64,000 bases of DNA from Sphingopyxis sp. PAMC25046 (GTDB lineage Bacteria > Pseudomonadota > Alphaproteobacteria > Sphingomonadales > Sphingomonadaceae): contig NZ_CP039250.1 in assembly GCF_004795895.1 (NCBI RefSeq), positions 2,232,001-2,296,000 of the forward strand, read 5' to 3'. The notes under the pieces are model-generated. The model saw nothing but the letters and a program-made list of their open reading frames with translations. It searched no databases and was not told the origin of the DNA. The number at the start of each line of letters is the position of its first letter. The first letter of the stretch is position 1. Positions 44,672 through 52,201 of the stretch are shown here, piece by piece. A program made the position numbers and the translations under genes.

Positions 44672-45964
44672 GTGCCCGAATGGCATAGCCAGCGGCTCGC
44701 ACGCGACCTCGACGCGCGCGCCGAGGAGGCGCGGGGCCTTGCGCTCGCGATCGGGCTCGACGTCGTCGCCGTTCATACGCTCCGCCTGCGCCAGACACGG
44801 GCCGCAACGCTGCTCGGCGTCGGGCAGATCGATGCGATCGCGCCCGAAATAGCGGCGAAGGGCGTCCTGCTCGTGGTGGTCGACGCGGCGCTCACCCCGA
44901 TTCAGCAACGCAATCTCGAAACGGCGTTCGGTACCAAGGTGATCGATCGCACCGGCCTGATCCTCGAAATCTTCGGTGAGCGCGCCGCGACGGCCGAAGG
45001 CCGCTTGCAGGTCGAACTCGCGCATCTCGACTATCAGGCGGGGCGGCTCGTGCGCAGCTGGACCCACCTCGAGCGCCAGCGCGGCGGTTTCGGCTTCCTA
45101 GGCGGCCCCGGCGAAACGCAGATCGAGGCCGACCGGCGGATGATCCGCAACCGGATGGCGCGAATCCGGCGTAGCCTTGAGGATGCGCGCCGGACGCGCC
45201 AGCTTCAACGGTCGAAACGCCAGCGTGCACCATGGCCCGTCATTGCGCTGGTTGGCTATACCAATGCCGGAAAATCGACTTTCTTCAACAGGTTGACGGG
45301 AAGTGACGTCATGGCGGAAGATATGCTTTTCGCTACACTCGATCCGACGATGCGCGAAATCCGGCTGCCCGGCATCGACAAGGCGATCCTGTCCGACACG
45401 GTCGGTTTCGTGTCCGACCTGCCGACAGAACTCGTCGCGGCGTTCCGGGCGACGCTGGAAGAGGTCACCACCGCCGATCTGATCGTCCATGTGCGCGACA
45501 TCGTCCATCCCGACAGCGAAGCGCAATATGACGATGTGCGCGCGATCCTGAGCTCGCTCGGCGCGAATGGTCCGCAGGACGGTGGGGAGGGCGATACTGC
45601 CGAAGCCATCCCGCAGATCGAAATATGGAACAAGGTCGATACCGCCGATGTCGATCGCCGGGCGATCATCGAAGAAATGGCTGCGCGACGTCCCGACGTC
45701 GCGGTCATTTCGGCGGTGACCGGTGAGGGCGTCGAGGACGCGCGCATCCTCATGGCGTCACAATTGACCGCGCGGCATCAGGTGCACCACATTCATCTGG
45801 GCTATGAGCAGGGCGAGGCGATGGCATGGCTCCATGCGCGCGGCGAAGTGCTCGCTGACGAGCCGGAGGGTGAGGGGCATGCGCTTACCGTACGGCTCGA
45901 TCCCGCCGACCGGGCGCGCTTTGAACGGCTGTGGCCGAACCTCAGGGACGCTCCGACAGCTTGA
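44672..45964 (+). CDS. hflX: Ribosome-associated GTPase HflX
   Basis: A GTPase of the HflX family that binds ribosomes and splits stalled 70S particles under stress. The N-terminal HflX domain includes [10 protein letters not shown] and [13 protein letters not shown], then [27 protein letters not shown], and the G domain: [12 protein letters not shown] (G1), [10 protein letters not shown] (G3), NKVD (G4). The first conventional start codon is GTG 44672, giving 430 residues, but the frame is open upstream and encodes conserved family sequence ([15 protein letters not shown]), so translation probably starts earlier, perhaps at CTG 44609, which overlaps the hfq stop. Follows hfq directly; the order hfq-hflX is widespread. 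The 3' end overlaps convergent mazG by 23 bases. Confidence 0.93.
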   Translation: MPEWHSQRLARDLDARAEEARGLALAIGLDVVAVHTLRLRQTRAATLLGVGQIDAIAPEIAAKGVLLVVVDAALTPIQQRNLETAFGTKVIDRTGLILEIFGERAATAEGRLQVELAHLDYQAGRLVRSWTHLERQRGGFGFLGGPGETQIEADRRMIRNRMARIRRSLEDARRTRQLQRSKRQRAPWPVIALVGYTNAGKSTFFNRLTGSDVMAEDMLFATLDPTMREIRLPGIDKAILSDTVGFVSDLPTELVAAFRATLEEVTTADLIVHVRDIVHPDSEAQYDDVRAILSSLGANGPQDGGEGDTAEAIPQIEIWNKVDTADVDRRAIIEEMAARRPDVAVISAVTGEGVEDARILMASQLTARHQVHHIHLGYEQGEAMAWLHARGEVLADEPEGEGHALTVRLDPADRARFERLWPNLRDAPTA

Positions 45965-46715
45965 CCGCCTGCCAATGCGCTTCCTGGGCGTCGAGCGACA
46001 GGCCCGTCAGCGTACCGCCTGCGCGGTCTTCCATGGCCGCGAAGCGGCGCGCGAACTTGGCATTGGCATCGCGCAACGCGCCTTCGGCATCGACACTTAG
46101 CTTGCGCGCGTAGTTGACGACGGCAAACAACAAGTCACCTATTTCTTCGTGACGCTCGCTGTCATCACTTGCACCCGCGACTTCGGCCAGTTCTTCGGCG
46201 ATCTTGTCGCGCGGTCCGTCGGTATCGGGCCAGTCGAAACCGACGCGCGCGGCGCGGCCTTGTAGCTTCTGGGCGCGGAGCAAGGCCGGTAGCGCCAGCG
46301 CGACGCCCGCCAGCGCGCCGCTTGGCCCATCGGCGGCGCGTTCGTCGGCCTTGATCGCTTCCCATTGCCGGCGGACATCGTCGGTCTTGCCGTCGCCGAA
46401 GATGTGCGGATGGCGGCGTTCCATCTTGTCGCTGATCGTATTGGCGACATCGTCGAAACCGAACAGGCCGTCGTCGGTCGCGATTTGGCTATGGAACACG
46501 ACCTGAAGCAGAAGGTCGCCGAGTTCGTCGCGGATCGCGGCAGGATCGCCGCCGGCGATCGCGTCGGAAACTTCATAGGCTTCCTCGATCGTATAAGGCG
46601 CGATCGTCGAAAAATTCTGCGCGAGATCCCATTCGCAACCGCCGTCGGGATTGCGCAACTGGCGCATGATGACGAGCAAGCGGTCGATGGGGGATTGGTT
46701 CGCCGTTTCAGGCAT
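45942..46715 (-). CDS. mazG: Nucleoside triphosphate pyrophosphohydrolase MazG
   Basis: A 257-residue tandem MazG protein. Both domains carry EExxE-type metal motifs: [12 protein letters not shown] and [13 protein letters not shown] in the first, KIAEELAEV and [14 protein letters not shown] in the second. [13 protein letters not shown] is the typical start. It hydrolyses NTPs and (d)NTP analogues to monophosphate and pyrophosphate, lowering damaged nucleotides and affecting ppGpp. ATG 46715 has no Shine-Dalgarno; an A/T-rich palindrome sits directly before it. Confidence 0.95.
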   Translation of the reverse strand: MPETANQSPIDRLLVIMRQLRNPDGGCEWDLAQNFSTIAPYTIEEAYEVSDAIAGGDPAAIRDELGDLLLQVVFHSQIATDDGLFGFDDVANTISDKMERRHPHIFGDGKTDDVRRQWEAIKADERAADGPSGALAGVALALPALLRAQKLQGRAARVGFDWPDTDGPRDKIAEELAEVAGASDDSERHEEIGDLLFAVVNYARKLSVDAEGALRDANAKFARRFAAMEDRAGGTLTGLSLDAQEAHWQAVKLSERP

Positions 46716-46717
46716 AT

Positions 46718-46732
46718 TATTATCCGATAATA
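46718..46732 (-). promoter_or_regulatory. A/T-rich palindrome at the mazG start
   Basis: TATTATC, one C, then GATAATA (46718-46732) is a perfect 7-bp palindrome, inside a 27-base run that is almost pure A/T, next to the mazG ATG. It could be the promoter -10 region of a leaderless mRNA or a repressor site. The rest of 46733-46858 holds no gene. Confidence 0.4.
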
Positions 46733-46858
46733 TATATTATGTTAAATACAATTCAATGAGTATGTGAAACGGACGGCATTCCATCCACTCATAGGTCCCC
46801 CGTCTAAAATCGCCTCTTGCGACAGTAAAGCCTGAGCACTCATGTCTCCTGACGAATG

Positions 46859-47575
46859 CTATCGCTGCTGGACCCATCCGGCGTCCCGCGCCGCCCGTTC
46901 GGACCGAGCATCGAGCGCGTCGCGCTTCATCATGGCCGCCGCCGCTGCGGCAAGTTCGCCCGATGAAGCCTGCCGGTAATCGCCGCGCGTCTGGCCCGGC
47001 AATGTCCTTTCGATCTGCCAGCGTTCCTGCTCGCGGCACCCGATGCCGTCGATCGCGCGGCTTTCGAAGCTGCGGCAATAGCGTCCGGCCTTGTCCTCGA
47101 AGCTCAGGACGATCCGCACCGCGGGATCGCCGCGCTGGGTCGAGACGAGCTGCGTATCGAGCGCCTCGGCGAGCGGACCCGCCGCGACCAGCGTGCCATT
47201 GTCGATCGCGACATCCGCGGCAGGCATCCATGGCCGCAGCCCGACCGTTAGGCCGAGTATGAGCGAGGCGGCGATAGCGCCCCAATGGATGCCGCTGAAG
47301 CGCGCCCGCCCGGCGCTACGGCGATCGGCCAGACTGGTATCAACCTTGTCATCGACTGCGTCATCGACCGCGAGCAGCGACCGGAGCCGTTCAGGAACCG
47401 CTTCTGTCGTGACGGGCGCATAATGCGCCGTCAACTGCGCCTTGAGCGTGCGGTGACGTGCGATCTCGGCCGCGAGCACCGCGTCGGTGGTTGCCTTGCG
47501 CTCGATCCGGCGCGCTGTCAGGTCGTCGAGTTCGCCGTCGACGAAAGCGGCAACGGTGGCGGGATCAAAGCTCAT
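46859..47575 (-). CDS. Membrane anti-sigma factor paired with the upstream ECF sigma
   Basis: A 238-residue protein: N-terminal cytoplasmic anti-sigma-like domain (SFDPATVAAFVDGELDDLTARRIERK; the zinc-binding HxxxCxxC is not present), a membrane helix around residues 97-115 (IHWGAIAASLILGLTVGL), and a periplasmic region with GRYCRSFES and IGCREQERW (two cysteines). Family anti-sigmas sequester an ECF sigma until an envelope signal is sensed. ATG 47575 overlaps the sigma gene stop by four bases, which supports the pairing. Confidence 0.82.
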   Translation of the reverse strand: MSFDPATVAAFVDGELDDLTARRIERKATTDAVLAAEIARHRTLKAQLTAHYAPVTTEAVPERLRSLLAVDDAVDDKVDTSLADRRSAGRARFSGIHWGAIAASLILGLTVGLRPWMPAADVAIDNGTLVAAGPLAEALDTQLVSTQRGDPAVRIVLSFEDKAGRYCRSFESRAIDGIGCREQERWQIERTLPGQTRGDYRQASSGELAAAAAAMMKRDALDARSERAARDAGWVQQR

Positions 47576-48060
47576 GCTGCTTCTCCGAGATAGAACATCA
47601 ATGCCTCGCGCCCACGCGCAAGCCGCGAGGTGACGGTGCCGACCGGCACGTCGAGTATCTCCGCGGCTTCGCGATAAGCATAGCCTTCGACGAGTATGAG
47701 CATCACCACTTCGCGCTGTTCGTCTGGAAGCCGGGCCATGGCACTATCAACATCGCCGCGGAGCGCTACCGCCTCGACTTCGGCCGCCCCTTCGCCGGCG
47801 ACTTGCGTGACCGCATCGTCGATCGGGGCGTGAACGCCGCGCCGGCCTGCCGCGCGGCGCTCGTCGATCCAGAGATTGCGGGTGATGCGGTACATCCAGC
47901 TGTCCAGTCTCGTTCCTCGTTGCCATTGGTCACGCGATTTCAGCGCGCGCTCGATCGCCGCCTGGCACAAATCGTCGGCATCGCTTTGATGACGCGTCAA
48001 TCCGCGTGCGAAACGTCGCAGGCGTGGCAGCAATTCGACCAGATCCTCTTCGAAGCGCAT
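47572..48060 (-). CDS. ECF sigma factor
   Basis: A 162-residue sigma-70 family ECF factor. Region 2: RFARGLTRHQSDADDLCQAAIERAL, then RLDSWMYRITRNLWIDERR; region 4: LPDEQREVVMLILVEGYAYREAAEILDVPVGTVTSRLARGREAL. Together with the anti-sigma it forms an operon that faces away from a subtilase gene. The shared intergenic region carries a perfectly symmetric sequence that reads as a promoter of ECF type in both directions, so the sigma probably activates itself and the protease gene. Confidence 0.93.
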   Translation of the reverse strand: MRFEEDLVELLPRLRRFARGLTRHQSDADDLCQAAIERALKSRDQWQRGTRLDSWMYRITRNLWIDERRAAGRRGVHAPIDDAVTQVAGEGAAEVEAVALRGDVDSAMARLPDEQREVVMLILVEGYAYREAAEILDVPVGTVTSRLARGREALMFYLGEAA

Positions 48061-48083
48061 ATTTGCCTTTTCGCTGTGTCCGA

Positions 48084-48115
48084 GGAAGAAACGACGCCAC
48101 CCTATCGTTTCTTCC
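48084..48115. promoter_or_regulatory. Symmetric bidirectional ECF-type promoter
   Basis: A perfect 11-bp inverted repeat, GGAAGAAACGA (48084-48094) and TCGTTTCTTCC (48105-48115), 10-base spacer. On each strand it gives GGAAGA, 16 bases, CGTTTC, matching the general ECF pattern (-35 GGAA-, about 16 bases, -10 CGT-). Predicted starts are near 48118 (+) towards the subtilase and near 48081 (-) towards the sigma gene. Confidence 0.6.
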
Positions 48116-48184
48116 GCAGGATGCTAAATTTTTCGGACGCGATTGGTCACCCTGCCTTTCCGTTCGACGATATGAGGAGCCTCG

Positions 48185-49453
48185 ATGCGCATCTTTGTCG
48201 CCCTGCCCGTGATGTTCTCGCTTTTGTGCGCGGGAATTGCAGTGCGTGTCGACGCCCAGATCGCGCTGCCATCGGTCCAGCTGCCCGACACGTCTCGCAC
48301 GCTGCCTTCGCTGCCGGACATCGTCGCCGAGCCATTGCAGGCTGCGGGCGACACGCTCGCACGGGTACGGCTCGACCGGATCGACAGGCTGCTTCACGAC
48401 AATCGCGACCGGATCGAGCCCGACCGCAACGGCCAGCCCGCCGTGCGCGGCATACTCGTCGCCACGGGGGTCGACGAGGCGATGATCGCGCGCGCTGCCC
48501 AGGAAGGATTCCGACTGATCGACCGCGATCGCATCGAAGGCATCGATCTCGACATCGTTCGTTTCGCCGTTCCCGACGGGCGTAGCTTGGTTCGTGCACA
48601 AAAACGTCTCGCCAAGCTGCTCCCCGATGCCGAAGTCGATGCCGATCATATCTATTTCGCGAGCGGCCCAGGCGGCGCACTGCCGGCCGCCGCATTGGCG
48701 ACGGCAGCGTCGCCCGGCCAAACCCGGCTCGGACTGATCGACGGCGGCGTTGCCGCGCATCCGTCGGTCGCGGGCCGCGTCGAGCAGCGCGGCTTCGCTG
48801 CCGGCGCCCCGCAGGCAAGCCGCCATGGGACCGCCGTGGCGTCACTGCTGATCGGCAGTGGGCGAGTGCGCGGCGCGGCTTCGGGGCAGAGGCTTCTTGC
48901 CGCCGATGTTTACGGCTCCGATCCGGCGGGCGGCAATGCGAGCGCCATCGTACGTGCGCTCGGCTGGCTGGTTCAGCACGGCGTTGCGGTGACGACGATC
49001 AGCCTCGTCGGGCCCGACAACAAGCTGCTGGCAGCCGCGGTGTCGCGCGCGCAGCAGCACGGCATGCTGATCGTCGCGGCGGTCGGCAACGACGGCCCCG
49101 CCGCCCCGCCCGCCTACCCCGCCTCCTATAAGGGCGTATTTGCCGTGACCGGAGTCGATACCAAGAATCGCGCCTTGCCCGAAGCTGGCCGCGCGCTCCA
49201 CCTCGACTTCGCGGCGCCGGGCGATGCCGTGCTTGCCGCGACCGGGCTCGACACAACCGACCGCCTGCGGGGCACCTCTTTCGCTGCGCCCTTGGTGGCC
49301 GGGCGCCTCGCCCTTCGCTATCCCGCGCCGGCGATCGACCGGATCGGACCCGCGGTTTCCGCGCTGGTCTTCGAAGCGCGCGACCTTGGCAAAAAAGGTC
49401 GCGATAAAATCTATGGCCACGGCCTGATTTGCGGGGATTGCGGCGGCCGCTGA
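48185..49453 (+). CDS. Exported S8-family serine protease (subtilase)
   Basis: A 422-residue subtilisin-like protease. Signal peptide RIFVALPVMFSLLCAGIAV; a pro-region of about 150 residues (ILVATGVDEAMIARAAQEGF, LVRAQKRLAKLLPDAEVDADHIYF); catalytic domain with Asp186 (LGLIDGGV), His214 (SRHGTAVASLL), oxyanion Asn302 (AAVGNDGP) and Ser365 (LRGTSFAAP). All three catalytic residues are intact. The end of the protein has three cysteines (GLICGDCGG). Next to a sigma/anti-sigma pair and under a shared promoter, it is probably an envelope-stress or surface-remodelling protease. Confidence 0.9.
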   Translation: MRIFVALPVMFSLLCAGIAVRVDAQIALPSVQLPDTSRTLPSLPDIVAEPLQAAGDTLARVRLDRIDRLLHDNRDRIEPDRNGQPAVRGILVATGVDEAMIARAAQEGFRLIDRDRIEGIDLDIVRFAVPDGRSLVRAQKRLAKLLPDAEVDADHIYFASGPGGALPAAALATAASPGQTRLGLIDGGVAAHPSVAGRVEQRGFAAGAPQASRHGTAVASLLIGSGRVRGAASGQRLLAADVYGSDPAGGNASAIVRALGWLVQHGVAVTTISLVGPDNKLLAAAVSRAQQHGMLIVAAVGNDGPAAPPAYPASYKGVFAVTGVDTKNRALPEAGRALHLDFAAPGDAVLAATGLDTTDRLRGTSFAAPLVAGRLALRYPAPAIDRIGPAVSALVFEARDLGKKGRDKIYGHGLICGDCGGR

Positions 49454-49545
49454 CCCGCCCGGCATGTTTTTCGGAAGAAATTCGAACGCGCCATCGTTCT
49501 TCCTTCAGGCCCTCCCCTCCGGGCCGCAGATGAAGGAGAAGGATA

Positions 49546-50394
49546 ATGGCACATCGTATTTTCATGCCGGCGCTCGCGCTCGCCGCGTCGGCTATCGCAT
49601 TTTCGACCCCCGCCGCGGCGCAGCTGCTCGGCGGCAGCGGTGGGTTAGGCGGCGGCTTGGGCGGAACGATCGGAGGCACGCTGGGCAATCCCACCGGGCC
49701 GATCGGCGGGACGCTTGGCACCGCGAGCGACATCACCGGGTCGGGCCGCGGCGACGCCAATGTCGATCGCCGCTCGGGCCGGGTTCAGGGCAAGGGCCGC
49801 GCCGATGCGAACGGCAAGGGTTCGGCCGATGGCGACGCGAATCTGCTCGGCCGCACGGTCGGCGGCAGCGCCAGCGGTTCGGGTTCGGCATCGGGTAGCG
49901 GCAGCCTCGACGCGCAAGCCGTCGGCACCGATTTCGTCGGTCAGACCGCGCGTGGCGCCGTCAGCACGGCCCGCGGTGCCGCTTCGACCGCTACCGACAC
50001 CGCGCGCGGTGCGGTCGGGACTGTCCGTGATCGGGCCGGCGGCGCGCTGTCAGACGTCTCAGGCAGTGCCAGCGGCGCCGGCTCGATCGCGGGCAGCTTC
50101 CAGGGCAGCCTCGGCCAGCTTGCCGCCGCGGGTAGCGGCGCAGCCAGCGGCAACGGCATGTTCGCGATCGCTCCGGGCATGCCGGTCACCGACCCGCGCG
50201 GCAAGGTGATCGGTCACGTCCAGAACCTGCGCCAAACCGGTCGCGGCGTCGTTCAGGCGGTGACGGTCGAAGTGGGTGACCGGGTCGCGACGCTGCCCGC
50301 CGCGAACTTTACGGGCTCGGGTGACGTGCTCGTGACCGGGATGACGAAAGGCCAGCTCAAGAACGCGGCCGAACAACAGGAAAACGGCGAGTAA
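49546..50394 (+). CDS. Secreted Gly/Ser/Ala-rich protein of unknown function
   Basis: A 282-residue protein that I do not recognise by family. It has a signal peptide (HRIFMPALALAASAIAFSTPAAA), then a low-complexity region of about 180 residues: Gly-rich (LLGGSGGLGGGLGGTIGG), Gly/Ser (GGSASGSGSASGSGS) and Ala/Thr repeats (GAVSTARGAASTATDTARGAV). The C-terminal 75 residues are ordered: GMPVTDPRGKVIGHVQNLRQ with VTVEVGDRVATLPAANF resembles a PRC-barrel-like module. It follows the protease by about 90 bases on the same strand and has an AAGGAGAAGGA ribosome site, so it may share regulation. A surface or periplasmic role is inferred. Confidence 0.7.
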   Translation: MAHRIFMPALALAASAIAFSTPAAAQLLGGSGGLGGGLGGTIGGTLGNPTGPIGGTLGTASDITGSGRGDANVDRRSGRVQGKGRADANGKGSADGDANLLGRTVGGSASGSGSASGSGSLDAQAVGTDFVGQTARGAVSTARGAASTATDTARGAVGTVRDRAGGALSDVSGSASGAGSIAGSFQGSLGQLAAAGSGAASGNGMFAIAPGMPVTDPRGKVIGHVQNLRQTGRGVVQAVTVEVGDRVATLPAANFTGSGDVLVTGMTKGQLKNAAEQQENGE

Positions 50395-50473
50395 CCGATG
50401 GAATGGGGCGATCGGCGATGACCCCAATGCCGCCGATCGACAACTGGGCGGGCCGCCACGCGGCCCGCCCTCT

Positions 50474-50650
50474 TTATGTCACCGTCTGCCACGTCCAGAT
50501 CACGAGGAAAACGAGGCCGAATATCGCGACCCATGCGAGCGCCATCTTGAGCCAGTCGGCCATCGGTAACCGGCGCGCGAGCAACGAGCTTAGCACCAGC
50601 GCGAATGCGCCGGCGAACCACAGCGTCTGGACGAAGGTATCACCACTCAT
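50474..50650 (-). CDS. Small two-helix membrane protein (58 residues)
   Basis: Reading starts at ATG 50650 and ends at TAA 50474. Two hydrophobic helices (LWFAGAFALVLSSLLA, then WLKMALAWVAIFGLVFLVIW) with RRLPMADW between. No known domain was recognised. It overlaps the preceding metallo-hydrolase gene by four bases (ATGA), so it is translated with that operon. The overlap and the clean membrane pattern make it real despite its size. Confidence 0.75.
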   Translation of the reverse strand: MSGDTFVQTLWFAGAFALVLSSLLARRLPMADWLKMALAWVAIFGLVFLVIWTWQTVT

Positions 50651-51411
50651 AGCTGGACCTCCAACCCGTCATAGCCCGGTTCGACCCCCACGGGCAATTC
50701 GGCCGCAAGGTCCTCATAATCCATTGTATTGTCCATATGCGTGATGATCGCGCGCGGATTTCCGACCTTGGCCAGCCCCTCGAGGGTCATCTGAAGGTGC
50801 GGATGCGTTGGGTGGGGGTAGCGGCGCAGCGCGTCGATGACGAACAGGTCGACGCCTTGGAAAAAATCGACCATTTCATCCGTAAACTTCGAAAAATCAG
50901 TGGCATATGCGATCCTGTGAGCGCCATCGCTGAAGATCAGCCCGCTCGCCTTGATCGGCCCGTGCGGCATCTCGATCGCCGATACTTCGATCGGGCCGAT
51001 CGACTGATGATCGTGGAGATCGATCGGATCGACCGAAGCCGGATAGCCTGCATTGCCGACGAAAGCGTAAGTGAAGCGCCACTTCAATATGTCGAGGACA
51101 TGATCGCGAGCGTAGACCGGAACCGCCGAGCGGCGCAGGTGCATGACCTGGCGCAGATCGTCGAGACCATGGGTGTGATCGGCATGCTCGTGCGTCCAGA
51201 TAACGGCGTCGATCTCGCCCACGCCTGCGTCGAGGAGCTGCAGCCGCATATCGGGGCTGGTGTCGACAAGAATCCGAAAGCCGCCGAGCGACACCATGAT
51301 CGACGCGCGGCTGCGCAGGTTGCGGGGATTATCGGGATCGCACTGCCCCCAATCATTGCCGATCCGCGGCACGCCCGACGACGTACCGCAACCCAGAATT
51401 CTCAGCTTCAT
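50647..51411 (-). CDS. MBL-fold metallo-hydrolase (PhnP-like)
   Basis: A 254-residue metallo-beta-lactamase-fold hydrolase. MKLRILGCGTSSGVPRIG start, ILVDTSPDMRLQLLDAGV, metal motif WTHEHADHTHGLDDL (HxHxDH), then AYATDFSKF and a C-terminal HMDNTMDYE. PhnP-like members cleave cyclic phosphodiesters; the physiological substrate in this context is not known. ATG 51411 begins the conserved core. It follows tatD by 13 bases and overlaps the small membrane protein gene at its 3' end. Confidence 0.88.
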   Translation of the reverse strand: MKLRILGCGTSSGVPRIGNDWGQCDPDNPRNLRSRASIMVSLGGFRILVDTSPDMRLQLLDAGVGEIDAVIWTHEHADHTHGLDDLRQVMHLRRSAVPVYARDHVLDILKWRFTYAFVGNAGYPASVDPIDLHDHQSIGPIEVSAIEMPHGPIKASGLIFSDGAHRIAYATDFSKFTDEMVDFFQGVDLFVIDALRRYPHPTHPHLQMTLEGLAKVGNPRAIITHMDNTMDYEDLAAELPVGVEPGYDGLEVQL

Positions 51412-51424
51412 TGGGCGCGCGACG

Positions 51425-52201
51425 TCATGGTGCCGCCTTGTTGAAAAGCGCATAGAAATTGGCGCTCGTTGCGGCTGCCAGCGCATCGTTTTCCTCGCCG
51501 CGCAGGTCGGCGAGGAAGGCGAGCGTGTCGGCGACGAAGGCGGGCTCGCCAGGCTTGCCCCGGTGCGGGACGGGAGCAAGGAAGGGGGAATCCGTTTCGA
51601 TCAGCAGCCGATCCTGCGGCAACCATTTGGCGGTCGCCTGAAGGTCCGCAGCGTTCTTGAACGTCACGATTCCCGAAATCGAAATGTAGAGGCCAAGATC
51701 GAGCGCCTTCCGCGCGAAATCGTCGCTCGCCGTGAAACAGTGGATCACGCCGGGGAAGCTCGCCCGCCCCATCTCCTCGCCAAGCATCGCCAGCGTATCC
51801 GCCTCGGCATCGCGCGTATGCACGATGATCGGCAGGCGAGTCTGCTGCGAGGCATGGATATGGCGGCGGAAACTATCCTGTTGGCGCGCCCGGTCGCTCT
51901 TGTCGTAATAATAGTCGAGCCCGGTTTCGCCGATGCCGATCACGCGCGGGTGCGCGGCGCGTTCGACCAGCTTGGCGGTGTCGACGTCGGGATGATGGTC
52001 GGCATCGTGCGGATGGATGCCGACGCTGGCCCAGACATCGTCGTTCGCCTCGGCCGCGGCGAGCACCTCGTCCCATTCGCTTTCACGCGTCGCGATGTTG
52101 AGCATCGCGGTAACGCCCTTCTCCCGCGCGCGCGCCAGCACGTCGCCCTGTTGCTCGGCAAGCCCCTTGTAATTGAGGTGGCAGTGCGAATCGACGAGCA
52201 T
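51425..52201 (-). CDS. tatD: TatD-family metal-dependent DNase
   Basis: A 258-residue TIM-barrel hydrolase: VDSHCHLNY (HxH metal site), GIHPHDADHH, GIGETGLDYYYDKSD, IVHTRDA, VIHCFTAS and LIETDSPFLAP. TatD proteins are 3'-5' exo/endonucleases involved in DNA turnover and oxidative damage; the name does not mean Tat export. The ATG overlaps the metG stop by one base (52201). Confidence 0.95.
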   Translation of the reverse strand: MLVDSHCHLNYKGLAEQQGDVLARAREKGVTAMLNIATRESEWDEVLAAAEANDDVWASVGIHPHDADHHPDVDTAKLVERAAHPRVIGIGETGLDYYYDKSDRARQQDSFRRHIHASQQTRLPIIVHTRDAEADTLAMLGEEMGRASFPGVIHCFTASDDFARKALDLGLYISISGIVTFKNAADLQATAKWLPQDRLLIETDSPFLAPVPHRGKPGEPAFVADTLAFLADLRGEENDALAAATSANFYALFNKAAP

